From the NCBI GenBank assembly GCA_902363255.1, contig CABIZO010000006.1, positions 1 to 64,000 of the forward strand: a stretch of 64,000 bases of DNA, written 5' to 3'. This DNA is from Peptostreptococcaceae bacterium (GTDB taxonomy: Bacteria; Bacillota; Clostridia; Peptostreptococcales; Peptostreptococcaceae). A program made the position numbers and the translations under genes. Positions 55,139 to 63,565 of this stretch are shown piece by piece; within the stretch, counting starts at the first letter, position 1, and every line of letters starts with the position of its first letter. The notes under the pieces are model-generated. The model was given only the letters and a program-made list of their open reading frames with translations, was not told the origin of the DNA and did not search any database.

Positions 55139-55363
55139 TTATACTCCTACTACCTTAGTAACTCCTGGAACTTCTTTAACTAATAGATTTTCTATAACTG
55201 CCTTTAAAGTCATTGTAGCACCTGGACACCCAGAACATGCACCTTTTAATCTAACTAAAACCACTCCATCATCACTAACTTCTACTAGTTCTACATCTCC
55301 ACCATCTCTTTGTAAAACAGGTCTAACTTTTTCTAGTACCTCTGCAACTTTTTCTTTCATCAT
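55139..55363 (-). CDS. NifU C-terminal-domain iron-sulfur scaffold protein
   Basis: This 74-residue protein has LQRDGGDVELVEV and the cluster-binding CSGCPGATMTLK (CxxC). It is the stand-alone Nfu domain that assembles or passes on 4Fe-4S clusters. Two adjacent ATGs (55363, 55360) follow GGGGG; the longer in-frame form has no ribosome site. It is monocistronic. It may cooperate with the Mrp ATPase at 35330. Confidence 0.93.
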   Translation of the reverse strand: MMKEKVAEVLEKVRPVLQRDGGDVELVEVSDDGVVLVRLKGACSGCPGATMTLKAVIENLLVKEVPGVTKVVGV

Positions 55364-55463
55364 ATGAACCCCCTTAATCATATTTTATAATATATTTATA
55401 ATTATATACCATGTCCAAATAAGAAACCACAATAGAGTACTATTATTATTTAAGATATATAAA

Positions 55464-56816
55464 TTATTTTTGTATTATTATTCTATTATCAACAGGTTTA
55501 TTATTATTATTTAATTCATAAGTTACTATATTTATTGCATTTTTGCCAATTTCAATAACAGTATATGTTGCTATTTTTTTGTGATAAATTTTCTTAACGT
55601 ACTTACTTTTATCCTTAGGCTGCTTATAAAACTTACTTCCTGTACATGAACTTCCTGTTATATAAGTTATACCTTTACTACTTTTTATTATATCAACTTT
55701 CTCATTTGAGTTTTGTAACTTTTCTACCTTAAAATCCATAATTTCTTTATCACTTTTTATTGGATATGACCTAGAATATATATGATCGTGACCACATAGA
55801 ACTAAGTCAATTTTATTATTTTCTAATATATTTGGAAGATTCTTTCTTATATACTTAACATCTTTTTCATCTTTATGTTTACCACCTCCATATATATCAT
55901 GATGAAATACAGCTATTCTCCATTTAATATCCTTATTTCTTTCAACTACCTCATCAATAAATTTTTTATGTTCATACATATTTAAGTTGTTAGTATTAAT
56001 AAATAAATATAATGCATTTCCATATGTGAAATAATAATCACCACCTGCAATAGTCTCTCCTAGGTTAGTTAAATTAGGCATATTAAAGTGATTATAAAAA
56101 TTTTTGTTATCCTTATCATGATTCCCAATAGCATTTGCAACAGGTATATATCTTAAATAACTTGGTGATAAAAAACCTGAATATTCTAAATTACTAATAT
56201 GTATACTTGATAAATCTCTATCATCTTCTTTTGTGTTAGTTTCATCTCCTCCACACACTATAAAACTAGGATTACAACTTTTATCCAATGATTTTTTTAT
56301 AACATTATTCCAGTTATCAGCATCTCTTTTTATTCCATCTTCATAAGTTTTCATTTTTTTTGATGATGCTCCAATTTGTGGATCTGCCATAAATATAAAA
56401 GTATATTTTTGAAAGTCTTTTGTATTATACTCTACAGGTTTACTCCACATTCCATCGCACTCATATGAATAGTAATATGTGGTATTTTCTTTTAGATTGT
56501 TTACTGTTACCTTATTACTTATGAATCCATTTCCTAAATTTGTACTTTTTCCTTTATAAATGACTTTTTTTCCACCCTTTTCATATACTTTTATTTTACT
56601 CACACCATCAGAAAATTTACTATACCAACAAAAATTAAGCATGGTCTCATTTTCACCTGGTGTTAAACATATCTGATCAAAGTTATCTAAATAACATTCA
56701 TTTTCTCCATATGTAAAAAAATAATTTTTATTATCTTTCGAAATAGACAATATAGGAAAAAATATTATAATAGTAATAGACAATAAAATACTAATTATTT
56801 TTCTTTTATTTTTCAT
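55464..56816 (-). CDS. Exported purple-acid-phosphatase-like metallophosphoesterase
   Basis: The 450-residue protein has a signal peptide (about 1-26, Lys-rich then hydrophobic) and an N-terminal fibronectin-like domain (about 45-140, ENTTYYYSYECDGMWS). The metallophosphoesterase core follows with MADPQIG (about 143), VCGGDETN, AIGNHD, FHHDIYGG and LCGHDHIYSRSYP. The full set of dinuclear metal ligands is present. It is probably secreted or membrane-attached and frees phosphate or acts on nucleotides. The ribosome site is TTAGGAG. Confidence 0.9.
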   Translation of the reverse strand: MKNKRKIISILLSITIIIFFPILSISKDNKNYFFTYGENECYLDNFDQICLTPGENETMLNFCWYSKFSDGVSKIKVYEKGGKKVIYKGKSTNLGNGFISNKVTVNNLKENTTYYYSYECDGMWSKPVEYNTKDFQKYTFIFMADPQIGASSKKMKTYEDGIKRDADNWNNVIKKSLDKSCNPSFIVCGGDETNTKEDDRDLSSIHISNLEYSGFLSPSYLRYIPVANAIGNHDKDNKNFYNHFNMPNLTNLGETIAGGDYYFTYGNALYLFINTNNLNMYEHKKFIDEVVERNKDIKWRIAVFHHDIYGGGKHKDEKDVKYIRKNLPNILENNKIDLVLCGHDHIYSRSYPIKSDKEIMDFKVEKLQNSNEKVDIIKSSKGITYITGSSCTGSKFYKQPKDKSKYVKKIYHKKIATYTVIEIGKNAINIVTYELNNNNKPVDNRIIIQK

Positions 56817-56988
56817 TTTTAACTCCTAAAATAATATTTGTTTTTAATATTATTTATTTTTAATGATAAATTATTTATTATTCTCTATAATTTAAAAATG
56901 AACTTCTATTAGAGATTAATTAGTAATAATGCCCACATTAGAATTTATATGTGGTGTATATAATAACTTAATAGAGATAAGGGGATTT

Positions 56989-57645
56989 ATGATGAATTAC
57001 AACACTTTGATTTTTGATTTAGATGGCACTCTTTTGGATTCTTTAGATGACTTAGCAGATAGTGTTAATCATGCTTTAAAAAAATTAAATTATCCACTTA
57101 GAAGTAAAGAAGAGATTTGTTCTTTTGTTGGAAATGGTATTGAAAAATTGATTGAACTTTCAGTACCAGATAAGACTTCTTACGATAAATTTGCGGAATG
57201 TTTATTTCTTTTCAAAATCCATTATTCAAAAAACTTAAAAAATAAGACTAAGCCTTATGATGGAATAATGGAATTACTAAAATATTTGAAAGAAAATGAA
57301 TATAAAATGGCAATCGTCTCTAATAAATTTCAAGATGGCGTTACAGAATTAAGAGACCATTATTTTTCAGAGTATATTCAAGTAGCAATAGGGAAATCTT
57401 CTGAAAGAAGAAAAAAACCTTACCCAGATACAGTATTAAAAGCCATAGATGATTTAAATTCATCGAAAGACAAATGCTTATATATTGGTGATAGTGAGGT
57501 AGATTTTAAAACAGCGAGAAATGCAAATATAGACTTTGCAGGAGTTGCTTGGGGATTTAGAGGTAAAAAGGTATTAGAAGATTTAGGTTCAGACTATATA
57601 ATTAATACTCCAAATGATTTAATATCTATATTAAGTTGTAAATAG
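56989..57645 (+). CDS. HAD-family hydrolase, phosphoglycolate-phosphatase-like
   Basis: The 218-residue protein has HAD motifs I to IV: FDLDGTLLDS, VSNK, KKPYPD and YIGDSEVD, with a helical cap (about 18-80). It resembles Gph/PgmB-type phosphatases; the substrate is not certain. The ATG at 56989 follows AAGGGGATTT; the longer frame from 56929 lacks a site. Confidence 0.9.
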   Translation: MMNYNTLIFDLDGTLLDSLDDLADSVNHALKKLNYPLRSKEEICSFVGNGIEKLIELSVPDKTSYDKFAECLFLFKIHYSKNLKNKTKPYDGIMELLKYLKENEYKMAIVSNKFQDGVTELRDHYFSEYIQVAIGKSSERRKKPYPDTVLKAIDDLNSSKDKCLYIGDSEVDFKTARNANIDFAGVAWGFRGKKVLEDLGSDYIINTPNDLISILSCK

Positions 57646-57652
57646 TTTCAAT

Positions 57653-57679
57653 AAAAAAGGAGCATATGCTCCTTTTTTT
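57653..57679. terminator. Bidirectional terminator
   Basis: A palindrome built on AAAAAAGGAGCAT and its complement lies between the HAD gene and the convergent DAHP synthase gene. Confidence 0.9.
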
Positions 57680-57686
57680 AATATAT

Positions 57687-58697
57687 TTAATTATCTAAAT
57701 TTAAATTAGAAAGTATGTTTATTTTTTTCATAAGTTTATCAAATTGCTCAGGTGTCATAGATTGTTGTCCATCTGATAAAGCCTTTTTCGGATTATTATG
57801 AACTTCTATCATGAGTCCATCACATCCTGCTACTATAGCTGCTTTTGCCATAGATTCCACATATTCACTACTTCCTGTTCCATGACTAGGGTCTACTATT
57901 ATAGGCAAATGTGAATATTTTTTTACTACAGATATAGCACTTAAATCTAGAGTATTTCTAGTGTAAGTTTCAAATGTTCTTATGCCTCTTTCACATAATA
58001 TTATATTTTCATTTCCACCTGCCATAATATGTTCTGCACTAAGAAGCCATTCTTCTATCGTTGAAGACAACCCTCGTTTTAAAATCACTGGCTTGTCTGT
58101 TTTTCCCACTTGTTTTAATAAGTCATAGTTTTGCATATTTCTTGCGCCTATTTGTATTACATCAACAGTATTCATAAATTCATCTAAATAACTGATTGAC
58201 ATAAGTTCAGATACAATAGAAAGGCCTGTTTCTTGTTTTGCAATTTCCATTAATTTAAGTCCATCCAACTCCAGTCCCTGAAAACTATAAGGAGATGTTC
58301 TTGGTTTAAAAGCTCCTCCTCTTAAAAAGTTAGCTCCACTTAACTTTACTTTTTTAGCAATTTCAACAATTTGTTCTTCACTTTCTACTGCACAAGGCCC
58401 AGCAATTATTCCTAAATGCTTTCCTCCTATTTTGTTACCATTTATATTTACAATAGTATCTTCTGGATGAAATAATCTATTAGCTTTTTTGTATGGTTCT
58501 TTTACTTTTAATATCTTTGATACACATTTTAAATTTTTAATTTCTTCTAAATTAGATTCTGATTTATCACCTAATATTCCAATAACACACTCATTTTTTC
58601 CTTTTGAAATATTAACATCTAAGTTTTTATTTGTTATATAGCTTACAACTTGATTTATGTCTTCACTAGTGTAGTTTTTATCCATTACTACAATCAT
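57687..58697 (-). CDS. aroF: 3-deoxy-7-phosphoheptulonate (DAHP) synthase, type I-beta with regulatory domain
   Basis: The 336-residue protein has an N-terminal ferredoxin-like domain (about 1-70), as in Thermotoga DAHP synthase, where it gives feedback control by aromatic amino acids. The catalytic barrel shows GIIAGPCAVESEEQ, LRGGAFKPRTSPYSFQG, KRGLSSTIEEW, CERGIRTFE and VDPSHGTG. It makes the first shikimate-pathway compound. It lies 17 bases after the chorismate mutase gene, so both ends of the pathway are co-expressed. Confidence 0.94.
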   Translation of the reverse strand: MIVVMDKNYTSEDINQVVSYITNKNLDVNISKGKNECVIGILGDKSESNLEEIKNLKCVSKILKVKEPYKKANRLFHPEDTIVNINGNKIGGKHLGIIAGPCAVESEEQIVEIAKKVKLSGANFLRGGAFKPRTSPYSFQGLELDGLKLMEIAKQETGLSIVSELMSISYLDEFMNTVDVIQIGARNMQNYDLLKQVGKTDKPVILKRGLSSTIEEWLLSAEHIMAGGNENIILCERGIRTFETYTRNTLDLSAISVVKKYSHLPIIVDPSHGTGSSEYVESMAKAAIVAGCDGLMIEVHNNPKKALSDGQQSMTPEQFDKLMKKINILSNLNLDN

Positions 58698-58714
58698 AGT
58701 TTTCCTCCCTCTAT

Positions 58715-58987
58715 TTAGCGGTGATTTTCTTCGTTTTGTACTAGTTTACTTAAATTCATTAGATTTCTATAGAATCCTTCTAATACAAATCTATAGTCTT
58801 TATTTTTTAAATAAGATAAATTCTTTTGAATAACCTCTTCTTCTCTCTTCATATTTAAAATTCCTATTTCTTGATCTTTTTTACATCTTGCTATCTCTTT
58901 TGATATATCCATACGTCTTTCAAATAATTCAGTTATTTGTTTATCTATCCCATCTATCTCATTTCTATACTGCTCTAACTTGTCCAT
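58715..58987 (-). CDS. Chorismate mutase (AroQ type)
   Basis: This 90-residue all-helical protein has the AroQ pattern YRNEIDGIDKQITELFERRM, ARCKK and the late helix FYRNLMNLSKLVQ. It converts chorismate to prephenate for Phe and Tyr. It heads the pair with DAHP synthase. A terminator lies only about 25 bases before its start codon. Confidence 0.9.
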   Translation of the reverse strand: MDKLEQYRNEIDGIDKQITELFERRMDISKEIARCKKDQEIGILNMKREEEVIQKNLSYLKNKDYRFVLEGFYRNLMNLSKLVQNEENHR

Positions 58988-59011
58988 AATGTTCTTCCTT
59001 TCTCTGTCAAT

Positions 59012-59036
59012 TAAAAAAGAGAGCTATAAGCTCTCT
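59012..59036 (-). promoter_or_regulatory. Transcription attenuator ahead of the chorismate mutase gene
   Basis: AGAGAGCT-TAT-AGCTCTCT followed by TTTTTT is a complete intrinsic terminator, and only 24 bases separate it from the ATG at 58987. No promoter fits between, so aro transcription must pass it. Upstream are a competing hairpin (59041-59061) and a possible 10-codon peptide (59121-59089, MSSLILIDFL) behind AAAGGAAG. One Phe is a weak case for classical peptide control. Confidence 0.7.
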
Positions 59037-59188
59037 AATAATATCTAATTTATATAGATATTTCAATAGTTTCTTATTTATTTTATTATTATAAGAAATC
59101 TATAAGTATAAGTGAGCTCATAGTGATGATCTTCCTTTTACTTATTATTTTATTAAGTCATTTTAGTTATTCTATATTTATCAAAAAC

Positions 59189-59884
59189 TTATCTTGCAAA
59201 AAAAATATTTATCAAACTATGTACAAATATACATAAATAAGTATCTTTGTATTTTATTTTAACTATTCCAAGTATAAAAGATATTATTAAACCAATACAT
59301 ACTTTAGAAACAATTATATCTATTGTGAAAAATGAACTACCAACTACACTTAAGTTTTGACTTATTATGTCCCAGTATCCTATTTTGAATAAAGCTGATA
59401 AAATGCTTACAATTATTAAAACTTTTTTTTCATCCTTTTGAAAACTTGAAATATAGTTCCATACGTATTCTCTGAAAATCACTTCTTCAAATATAGGTTG
59501 AGCAATTAAAGATAATATAAGTATTATTAAGTTTGATGATAAATAACCTCCACTAAAATATGGAGTTATACATATAGAACCTATTGTAATTCCACCTAAT
59601 ATTAATCTTTCATTTTTATTGTTATATCTATTATTTAGCTTAATTAATTTTTGCCCTGCTGAATTAAATAAATCACTTCCTCTTAAAATAAGAGAGGTAC
59701 TTATTCCAACTAGCATTATAGATATAATATTTACGATATTAATATTTTCTAATGTAAAGTTTAATTGACTTAAAAATATATATTTTATAATTACCCTAGC
59801 AATCTGTACTATAACCATCAAAATAATGGCGTCTAAAATATATTCTTTACTTTTAGAAATCGAATTATTCTCTTTTATATTCAA
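59189..59884 (-). CDS. CPBP-family intramembrane glutamic protease (Abi)
   Basis: The 231-residue protein has about seven membrane helices with the two CPBP motifs: EEVIFREY (EExxxR, about residue 139) and HSLINIF near the C-terminus. Rce1-like members cleave or process membrane and peptide substrates; many sit near bacteriocin genes, but none are seen here. The start is TTG at 59884 spaced from AGGTG; the GTG at 59893 overlaps that site. Confidence 0.85.
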   Translation of the reverse strand: MNIKENNSISKSKEYILDAIILMVIVQIARVIIKYIFLSQLNFTLENINIVNIISIMLVGISTSLILRGSDLFNSAGQKLIKLNNRYNNKNERLILGGITIGSICITPYFSGGYLSSNLIILILSLIAQPIFEEVIFREYVWNYISSFQKDEKKVLIIVSILSALFKIGYWDIISQNLSVVGSSFFTIDIIVSKVCIGLIISFILGIVKIKYKDTYLCIFVHSLINIFFAR

Positions 59885-59978
59885 ACATATCACCTACAAT
59901 TTATTTTGTATAGTATCCATTATAGCACAGTACTAGTAATATATAGAAATATAAAATTTTAATAATTTATGCCTTTAA

Positions 59979-60290
59979 TTAATCATATAAGCCATTTAGA
60001 ACTCTGCAAACAGTTGCCTTACTCCATGAAGTTTCTTTTGATATTTCTCTGTAACTAAGACCAGCATTTCTTAATTCTTTTATATGTTCAATATCTGAGT
60101 CTTTTATTTGTTTTTCTTTTGGTTTCAAATTGTTTCTTAATGATCTTAAATGCTCGATTTCTTGTTTTAAATTATCTATTTCCATTTGTTTCGCTCTTAG
60201 TTTCTCTTCATAAGAATCTCTCATCTCATTAAACTCTTTAATATAATTAACTTTCCAATCGTCCTGTGATTTTGTTTTAAATAATCCCAT
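59979..60290 (-). CDS. Coiled-coil protein with resolvase-like helix-turn-helix
   Basis: This 103-residue protein has a long charged coiled coil (about 15-58), then a C-terminal helix-turn-helix, KELRNAGLSYREISKETSWS (about 71-90) followed by KATVCRVLNG. It resembles the C-terminal DNA-binding motif of serine recombinases. No catalytic domain is present. It probably binds DNA as a dimer; the role is unknown. AGAGGTG is the ribosome site. Confidence 0.65.
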   Translation of the reverse strand: MGLFKTKSQDDWKVNYIKEFNEMRDSYEEKLRAKQMEIDNLKQEIEHLRSLRNNLKPKEKQIKDSDIEHIKELRNAGLSYREISKETSWSKATVCRVLNGLYD

Positions 60291-60526
60291 CTAATTACAC
60301 CTCTATCCATATTTATTTCCTTCAATATAAGATAATTTCTTTATTTTTAATGAAACTCCTTGTAATTTGCAGTCAAATCTATTCTAAAAATTAGTCTAAA
60401 ATTCAACCTTTTTTATTAATTTTCCAAGTATTATTTTGTTTTTCTATGAATTAAGAGTATCTTCTTGGTCAAATATTAAAATAATAATATTTAATTTATA
60501 TTCACATAGGATTTATTCTTGTAATG

Positions 60527-60535
60527 TGATATTAT
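60527..60535 (+). promoter_or_regulatory. Extended -10 promoter and long leader of the DEAD-box helicase
   Basis: TGATATTAT is an extended -10 element, giving a start near 60542 and a 5' leader of about 155 bases. The leader holds a hairpin (CATGTGA 60576-60582 with TCACATG 60604-60610). Long leaders are common for cold-induced helicases. Apart from this the 60291-60697 gap shows nothing. Confidence 0.4.
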
Positions 60536-60697
60536 AAGTTAGATAAAAATATATAAAATTTACTTTTATTAATGACATGTGATTAAAACAAATTATATAT
60601 CTTTCACATGATTTTAAACTAGCATATAGAGAATTTTTTAATATATTTAGTTTATTAAACTTCAATAAGTAAAAATTTATAGAGAGAGGTCGCGAAT

Positions 60698-61804
60698 ATG
60701 AATTTTAAAGAACTAGGCATAGGAATTAATTTAGTAAACGAGTTAAATCACATGGGAATAAAAACTCCTACTCCTATACAACAAGAAGCTATTCCTTTAA
60801 TTTTAAATAAAAAAGATATTATTGCTCAATCTCAAACTGGTACAGGTAAGACTTTTGCCTTTTTATTACCTATGTTTGAAAATATTAATCCAAAAGAAAA
60901 CAGCATACAAGGATTAATTATTACTCCAACTAGAGAACTTGCTATACAAATAAGTGAAGCTGCACAGAAACTAAATCAAGCTAAAGAAATAAACATTCTT
61001 GCTGCTTACGGTGGAAAAGATATTAAGTCTCAATTAAATAAACTAAAAAGAAATATTCACTTAGTTATCGCTACTCCAGGTAGGCTTTTAGACCATTTAG
61101 ATAGAGATTCTATAAATCTTGGTAAATTAAAAACACTTGTTATAGATGAAGCTGATCAAATGCTTTTAATGGGCTTTAAGAACGAAATGGAAGCCATAAT
61201 AAAAGAAACTAATAAAAAAAGACAAACTTTATGTTTTTCAGCTACAATGGATTCTGATGTAAAGAAATTAGCTTATAGACATACTAAAGAACCTGCTGAG
61301 ATAGTTATAAAAAGCAAAGAAATAACTTTAGACACTATTAGACAAGAAGTTGTTGAAACTACAGATAGACACAAAAAAGAAGCTTTATGTAAAGTATTAA
61401 ATGAAGACAATCCATTTATGGCAATTATTTTTTGTAGGACAAAAAGAAGAGTTGATGCCTTAGAAGAAGCCCTTTCTATTGATGGTTACAACTGCGAAAA
61501 ATTACATAGTGATATTTCACAGTCTAAACGTGAAAGAATAATGAAATCTTTTAGAAAAGCTGATATTCAATACTTAATTGCTACTGATGTAGCCTCTAGA
61601 GGTCTTGATATTACCGGTATAACTCATATATATAACTATGACATACCTGAAACTAGCGAGGACTATATACATCGTATAGGCAGAACTGGTAGAGCTGGAG
61701 AAGACGGGTATACTTGTATGTTTGTTGACCCTAAAAATACCAGAACTTTAGAAGAAATAGAAAATGACATTAAGTATAAAATTCCTAGAAGAATTATTGA
61801 ATAA
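60698..61804 (+). CDS. DEAD-box ATP-dependent RNA helicase
   Basis: The 368-residue protein has the complete motif set: the Q motif (TPTPIQQEAIP), AQSQTGTGKT, PTRELA, ATPGRLLDH, VIDEADQML, CFSATM, IIFCRTKRR, ATDVASRGLD and HRIGRTGRAG. It is a bare helicase core with no C-terminal RNA-binding tail, unlike CshA or DbpA. Such enzymes unwind RNA in ribosome assembly or mRNA decay. GAGAGAGG precedes the ATG. Confidence 0.95.
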   Translation: MNFKELGIGINLVNELNHMGIKTPTPIQQEAIPLILNKKDIIAQSQTGTGKTFAFLLPMFENINPKENSIQGLIITPTRELAIQISEAAQKLNQAKEINILAAYGGKDIKSQLNKLKRNIHLVIATPGRLLDHLDRDSINLGKLKTLVIDEADQMLLMGFKNEMEAIIKETNKKRQTLCFSATMDSDVKKLAYRHTKEPAEIVIKSKEITLDTIRQEVVETTDRHKKEALCKVLNEDNPFMAIIFCRTKRRVDALEEALSIDGYNCEKLHSDISQSKRERIMKSFRKADIQYLIATDVASRGLDITGITHIYNYDIPETSEDYIHRIGRTGRAGEDGYTCMFVDPKNTRTLEEIENDIKYKIPRRIIE

Positions 61805-61811
61805 TAAGAAG

Positions 61812-61837
61812 AAACCTATCTATTTTTAGATAGGTTT
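61812..61837. terminator. Bidirectional terminator
   Basis: AAACCTATCTA pairs with TAGATAGGTTT across a 4-base T-rich loop, after the helicase and abutting the stop of the next minus-strand gene. Confidence 0.8.
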
Positions 61838-62104
61838 TTAGTTATGGTCAATCATAAATTTTAATTTAATGCATAAATCATGCTTACATAAATCTATTAA
61901 TTTATAAGCAACATGATTTTTAGGTTCATTATCATCTTCTTCTGTATCTATCCATATGGATACTATTTTTTGTTCTTCGTAATCAAATTTAAGATTAATA
62001 TTTGGTGTATCAAATTCTTTTAAATCTACCGAAAAATCGTATAGGTTATCATGTTTATCATTTTCTATACTTTTAATTATTAATTGTTTATTTTCAAATA
62101 ACAA
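61838..62104 (-). CDS. Hypothetical small acidic protein
   Basis: The open frame extends to 62218, but its first 20 or so codons coincide with the terminator of the next gene and lack a ribosome site. A TTG at 62104 after AAGGATGGTGAT gives 88 residues. The protein is acidic (WIDTEEDDNEP) with two Cys near the end (CKHDLC). I do not recognise it. It ends directly at a terminator, which favours it being real. Confidence 0.5.
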   Translation of the reverse strand: MLFENKQLIIKSIENDKHDNLYDFSVDLKEFDTPNINLKFDYEEQKIVSIWIDTEEDDNEPKNHVAYKLIDLCKHDLCIKLKFMIDHN

Positions 62105-62177
62105 ATTATCACCATCCTTATATAATTTATATTTTCCACACTGATTAAATTTATAAATAAAAAATAAGTTAAAATAA

Positions 62178-62212
62178 AAAAACAGTATTAATTTGTAATT
62201 AATACTGTTTTT
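62178..62212 (-). terminator. Terminator of the YaiI-like gene
   Basis: A 16-bp perfect stem, AAAAACAGTATTAATT with its complement and a 3-base loop, is followed by TTTTTTTATTTT on the minus strand. Confidence 0.88.
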
Positions 62213-62243
62213 ACTCATACATCATTCCGTTATCACATAGTTT

Positions 62244-62690
62244 TTATTTATTAATAAGAGATTTTTTGCAAATTTCAATTAAAGTCTTTTCAAAATTAAT
62301 ATCATTCTCTTTAGATCTTTTCTTAGGACCTTTTGTTCTTCCACCACTTTTTCTGATTTTTTTAGATATATGCCTATTATAAAGTAGCATATCAATATTA
62401 CCATCTGTATAAATTAAACCATTTTGATTTATAACATAAGATGCTTTATTTATAGCCATAGCTGCTAATCCATAATCTTGTGTTATAACAATATCTTCTT
62501 TTTGAACCGTGTTTATAAGAGCAAAATCAACAGAATCTGCTCCTTTTGAAAACACCATTGTTTTTGCTCCATCTTTGTTAAATACATGCGATGTATCACA
62601 CATTATAATAACGTCTATATTAAATTTTTTTGCTATCTTTATTGTTAAATCTATTACTGGACATCCATCTCCATCAATTAATATTTTCAT
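62244..62690 (-). CDS. YaiI/YqxD-family protein (DUF188)
   Basis: This 148-residue protein starts MKILIDGDGCPVIDLTIKIA and has GADSVDFALINTVQKEDIVITQ and RHISKKIRKSGGRTKGPKK. These are the conserved Asp-rich and basic motifs of the family, a PIN-like nuclease fold by structure prediction in the literature. Function is not established. It lies 15 bases after rsgI and may be part of that operon. Confidence 0.92.
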   Translation of the reverse strand: MKILIDGDGCPVIDLTIKIAKKFNIDVIIMCDTSHVFNKDGAKTMVFSKGADSVDFALINTVQKEDIVITQDYGLAAMAINKASYVINQNGLIYTDGNIDMLLYNRHISKKIRKSGGRTKGPKKRSKENDINFEKTLIEICKKSLINK

Positions 62691-62705
62691 ATTATCTCCT
62701 ATTTT

Positions 62706-63557
62706 TTAATCATCATCATCCTCGTCGTCATCGTCGTCATCATCACCATCGTCGTCATCATCGTCAGATTCATCTTCTGTTCTATCTTCTAGCTCATCTT
62801 GTAGTTCATCCATAACCTCTTCATTTAAATAAACATTATCTTTGCCATTTGCACTTAAAAGAGACATAATTTCATCTACAGTCATATTTTCTATTGTATC
62901 TTCTAAACTATCTTCATCTAAATCAGCTAATGCCTCATATCTACCTAAACTTACACCCTTTTCTCTTGCAAGAGCTACATCTTCCTCTGTTCCTTTTAAA
63001 TAAACAAATTTTGTATTATTTAATCCTTTACTAACTGTATCTTTTACTTCACTTTCATACTTGTCATCACTAATACTGTTCATAAAGGTAAATCCTACTA
63101 TGCCCTCTTTACTATCGCTGTGATTTTCATTTAAATATGCTTCTAATATCTTAATTCCTTCTTCTAATGTTTTACCTTTTAATTCCTCTAAATTAATTGT
63201 TTTTCCATCATCATTAATCCCATAAACATTAACTATATTTTTATTTTCATCTAATTCAAATTCAATACTTGGATTAACATCTATAGACATTAGAGCATAA
63301 ACTCCACCCGTTGTATTATTTTTTACCATAGGTACCACTAATAATACTAACATTGCTGCAATAGTTAAAATAGGTATGATTTTATTTTTCATAGTATTTC
63401 TACTTTTAGTTAATTCATATAAATCCTCTTCTAAGAAAAATATCGTATCTCCAACTTGCATATTTTCCTTATTTCTAATCCTGACAACAGTAGAGTCGTC
63501 TTTTAGAACTAAGGAATATTTCTCTTTTATTTCAAGTATAATCCCTTTATTGTACAT
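62706..63557 (-). CDS. Anti-sigma-I factor RsgI-like protein with poly-Asp tail
   Basis: The 283-residue protein has an N-terminal cytoplasmic RsgI_N domain (about 1-50) that binds SigI and one membrane helix (about 59-78). The extracellular domain begins VYALMSIDVNPSIEFELDE. RsgI proteins are known to self-cleave at the conserved Asn-Pro, here N95-P96. The outer domain (to about 250) ends in a run of Asp/Glu of about 25 residues rather than a carbohydrate-binding module, so the sensed signal may be a cation or envelope state. It follows sigI by 8 bases. Confidence 0.9.
   Translation of the reverse strand: MYNKGIILEIKEKYSLVLKDDSTVVRIRNKENMQVGDTIFFLEEDLYELTKSRNTMKNKIIPILTIAAMLVLLVVPMVKNNTTGGVYALMSIDVNPSIEFELDENKNIVNVYGINDDGKTINLEELKGKTLEEGIKILEAYLNENHSDSKEGIVGFTFMNSISDDKYESEVKDTVSKGLNNTKFVYLKGTEEDVALAREKGVSLGRYEALADLDEDSLEDTIENMTVDEIMSLLSANGKDNVYLNEEVMDELQDELEDRTEDESDDDDDDGDDDDDDDEDDDD
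62709..62767. repeat. GAT/GAC trinucleotide tract encoding poly-Asp
   Basis: On the plus strand the tract is an interrupted run of atc/gtc/cat triplets, coding on the minus strand for the Asp-rich end of the RsgI-like protein. Slippage by whole triplets would change tail length without breaking the frame. Confidence 0.8.
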
Positions 63558-63565
63558 AATTCAAC

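Noticed and set aside
59012..59036. Hairpin read as the terminator of the CPBP gene only
   Set aside because: It lies 150 bases past that stop and no promoter fits between it and the chorismate mutase start, so it must also be passed by aro transcription.
62630..62815. His-rich 61-codon open frame over the rsgI tail
   Set aside because: The His/Arg run is the complement of the poly-Asp codons, not a metal-binding protein.
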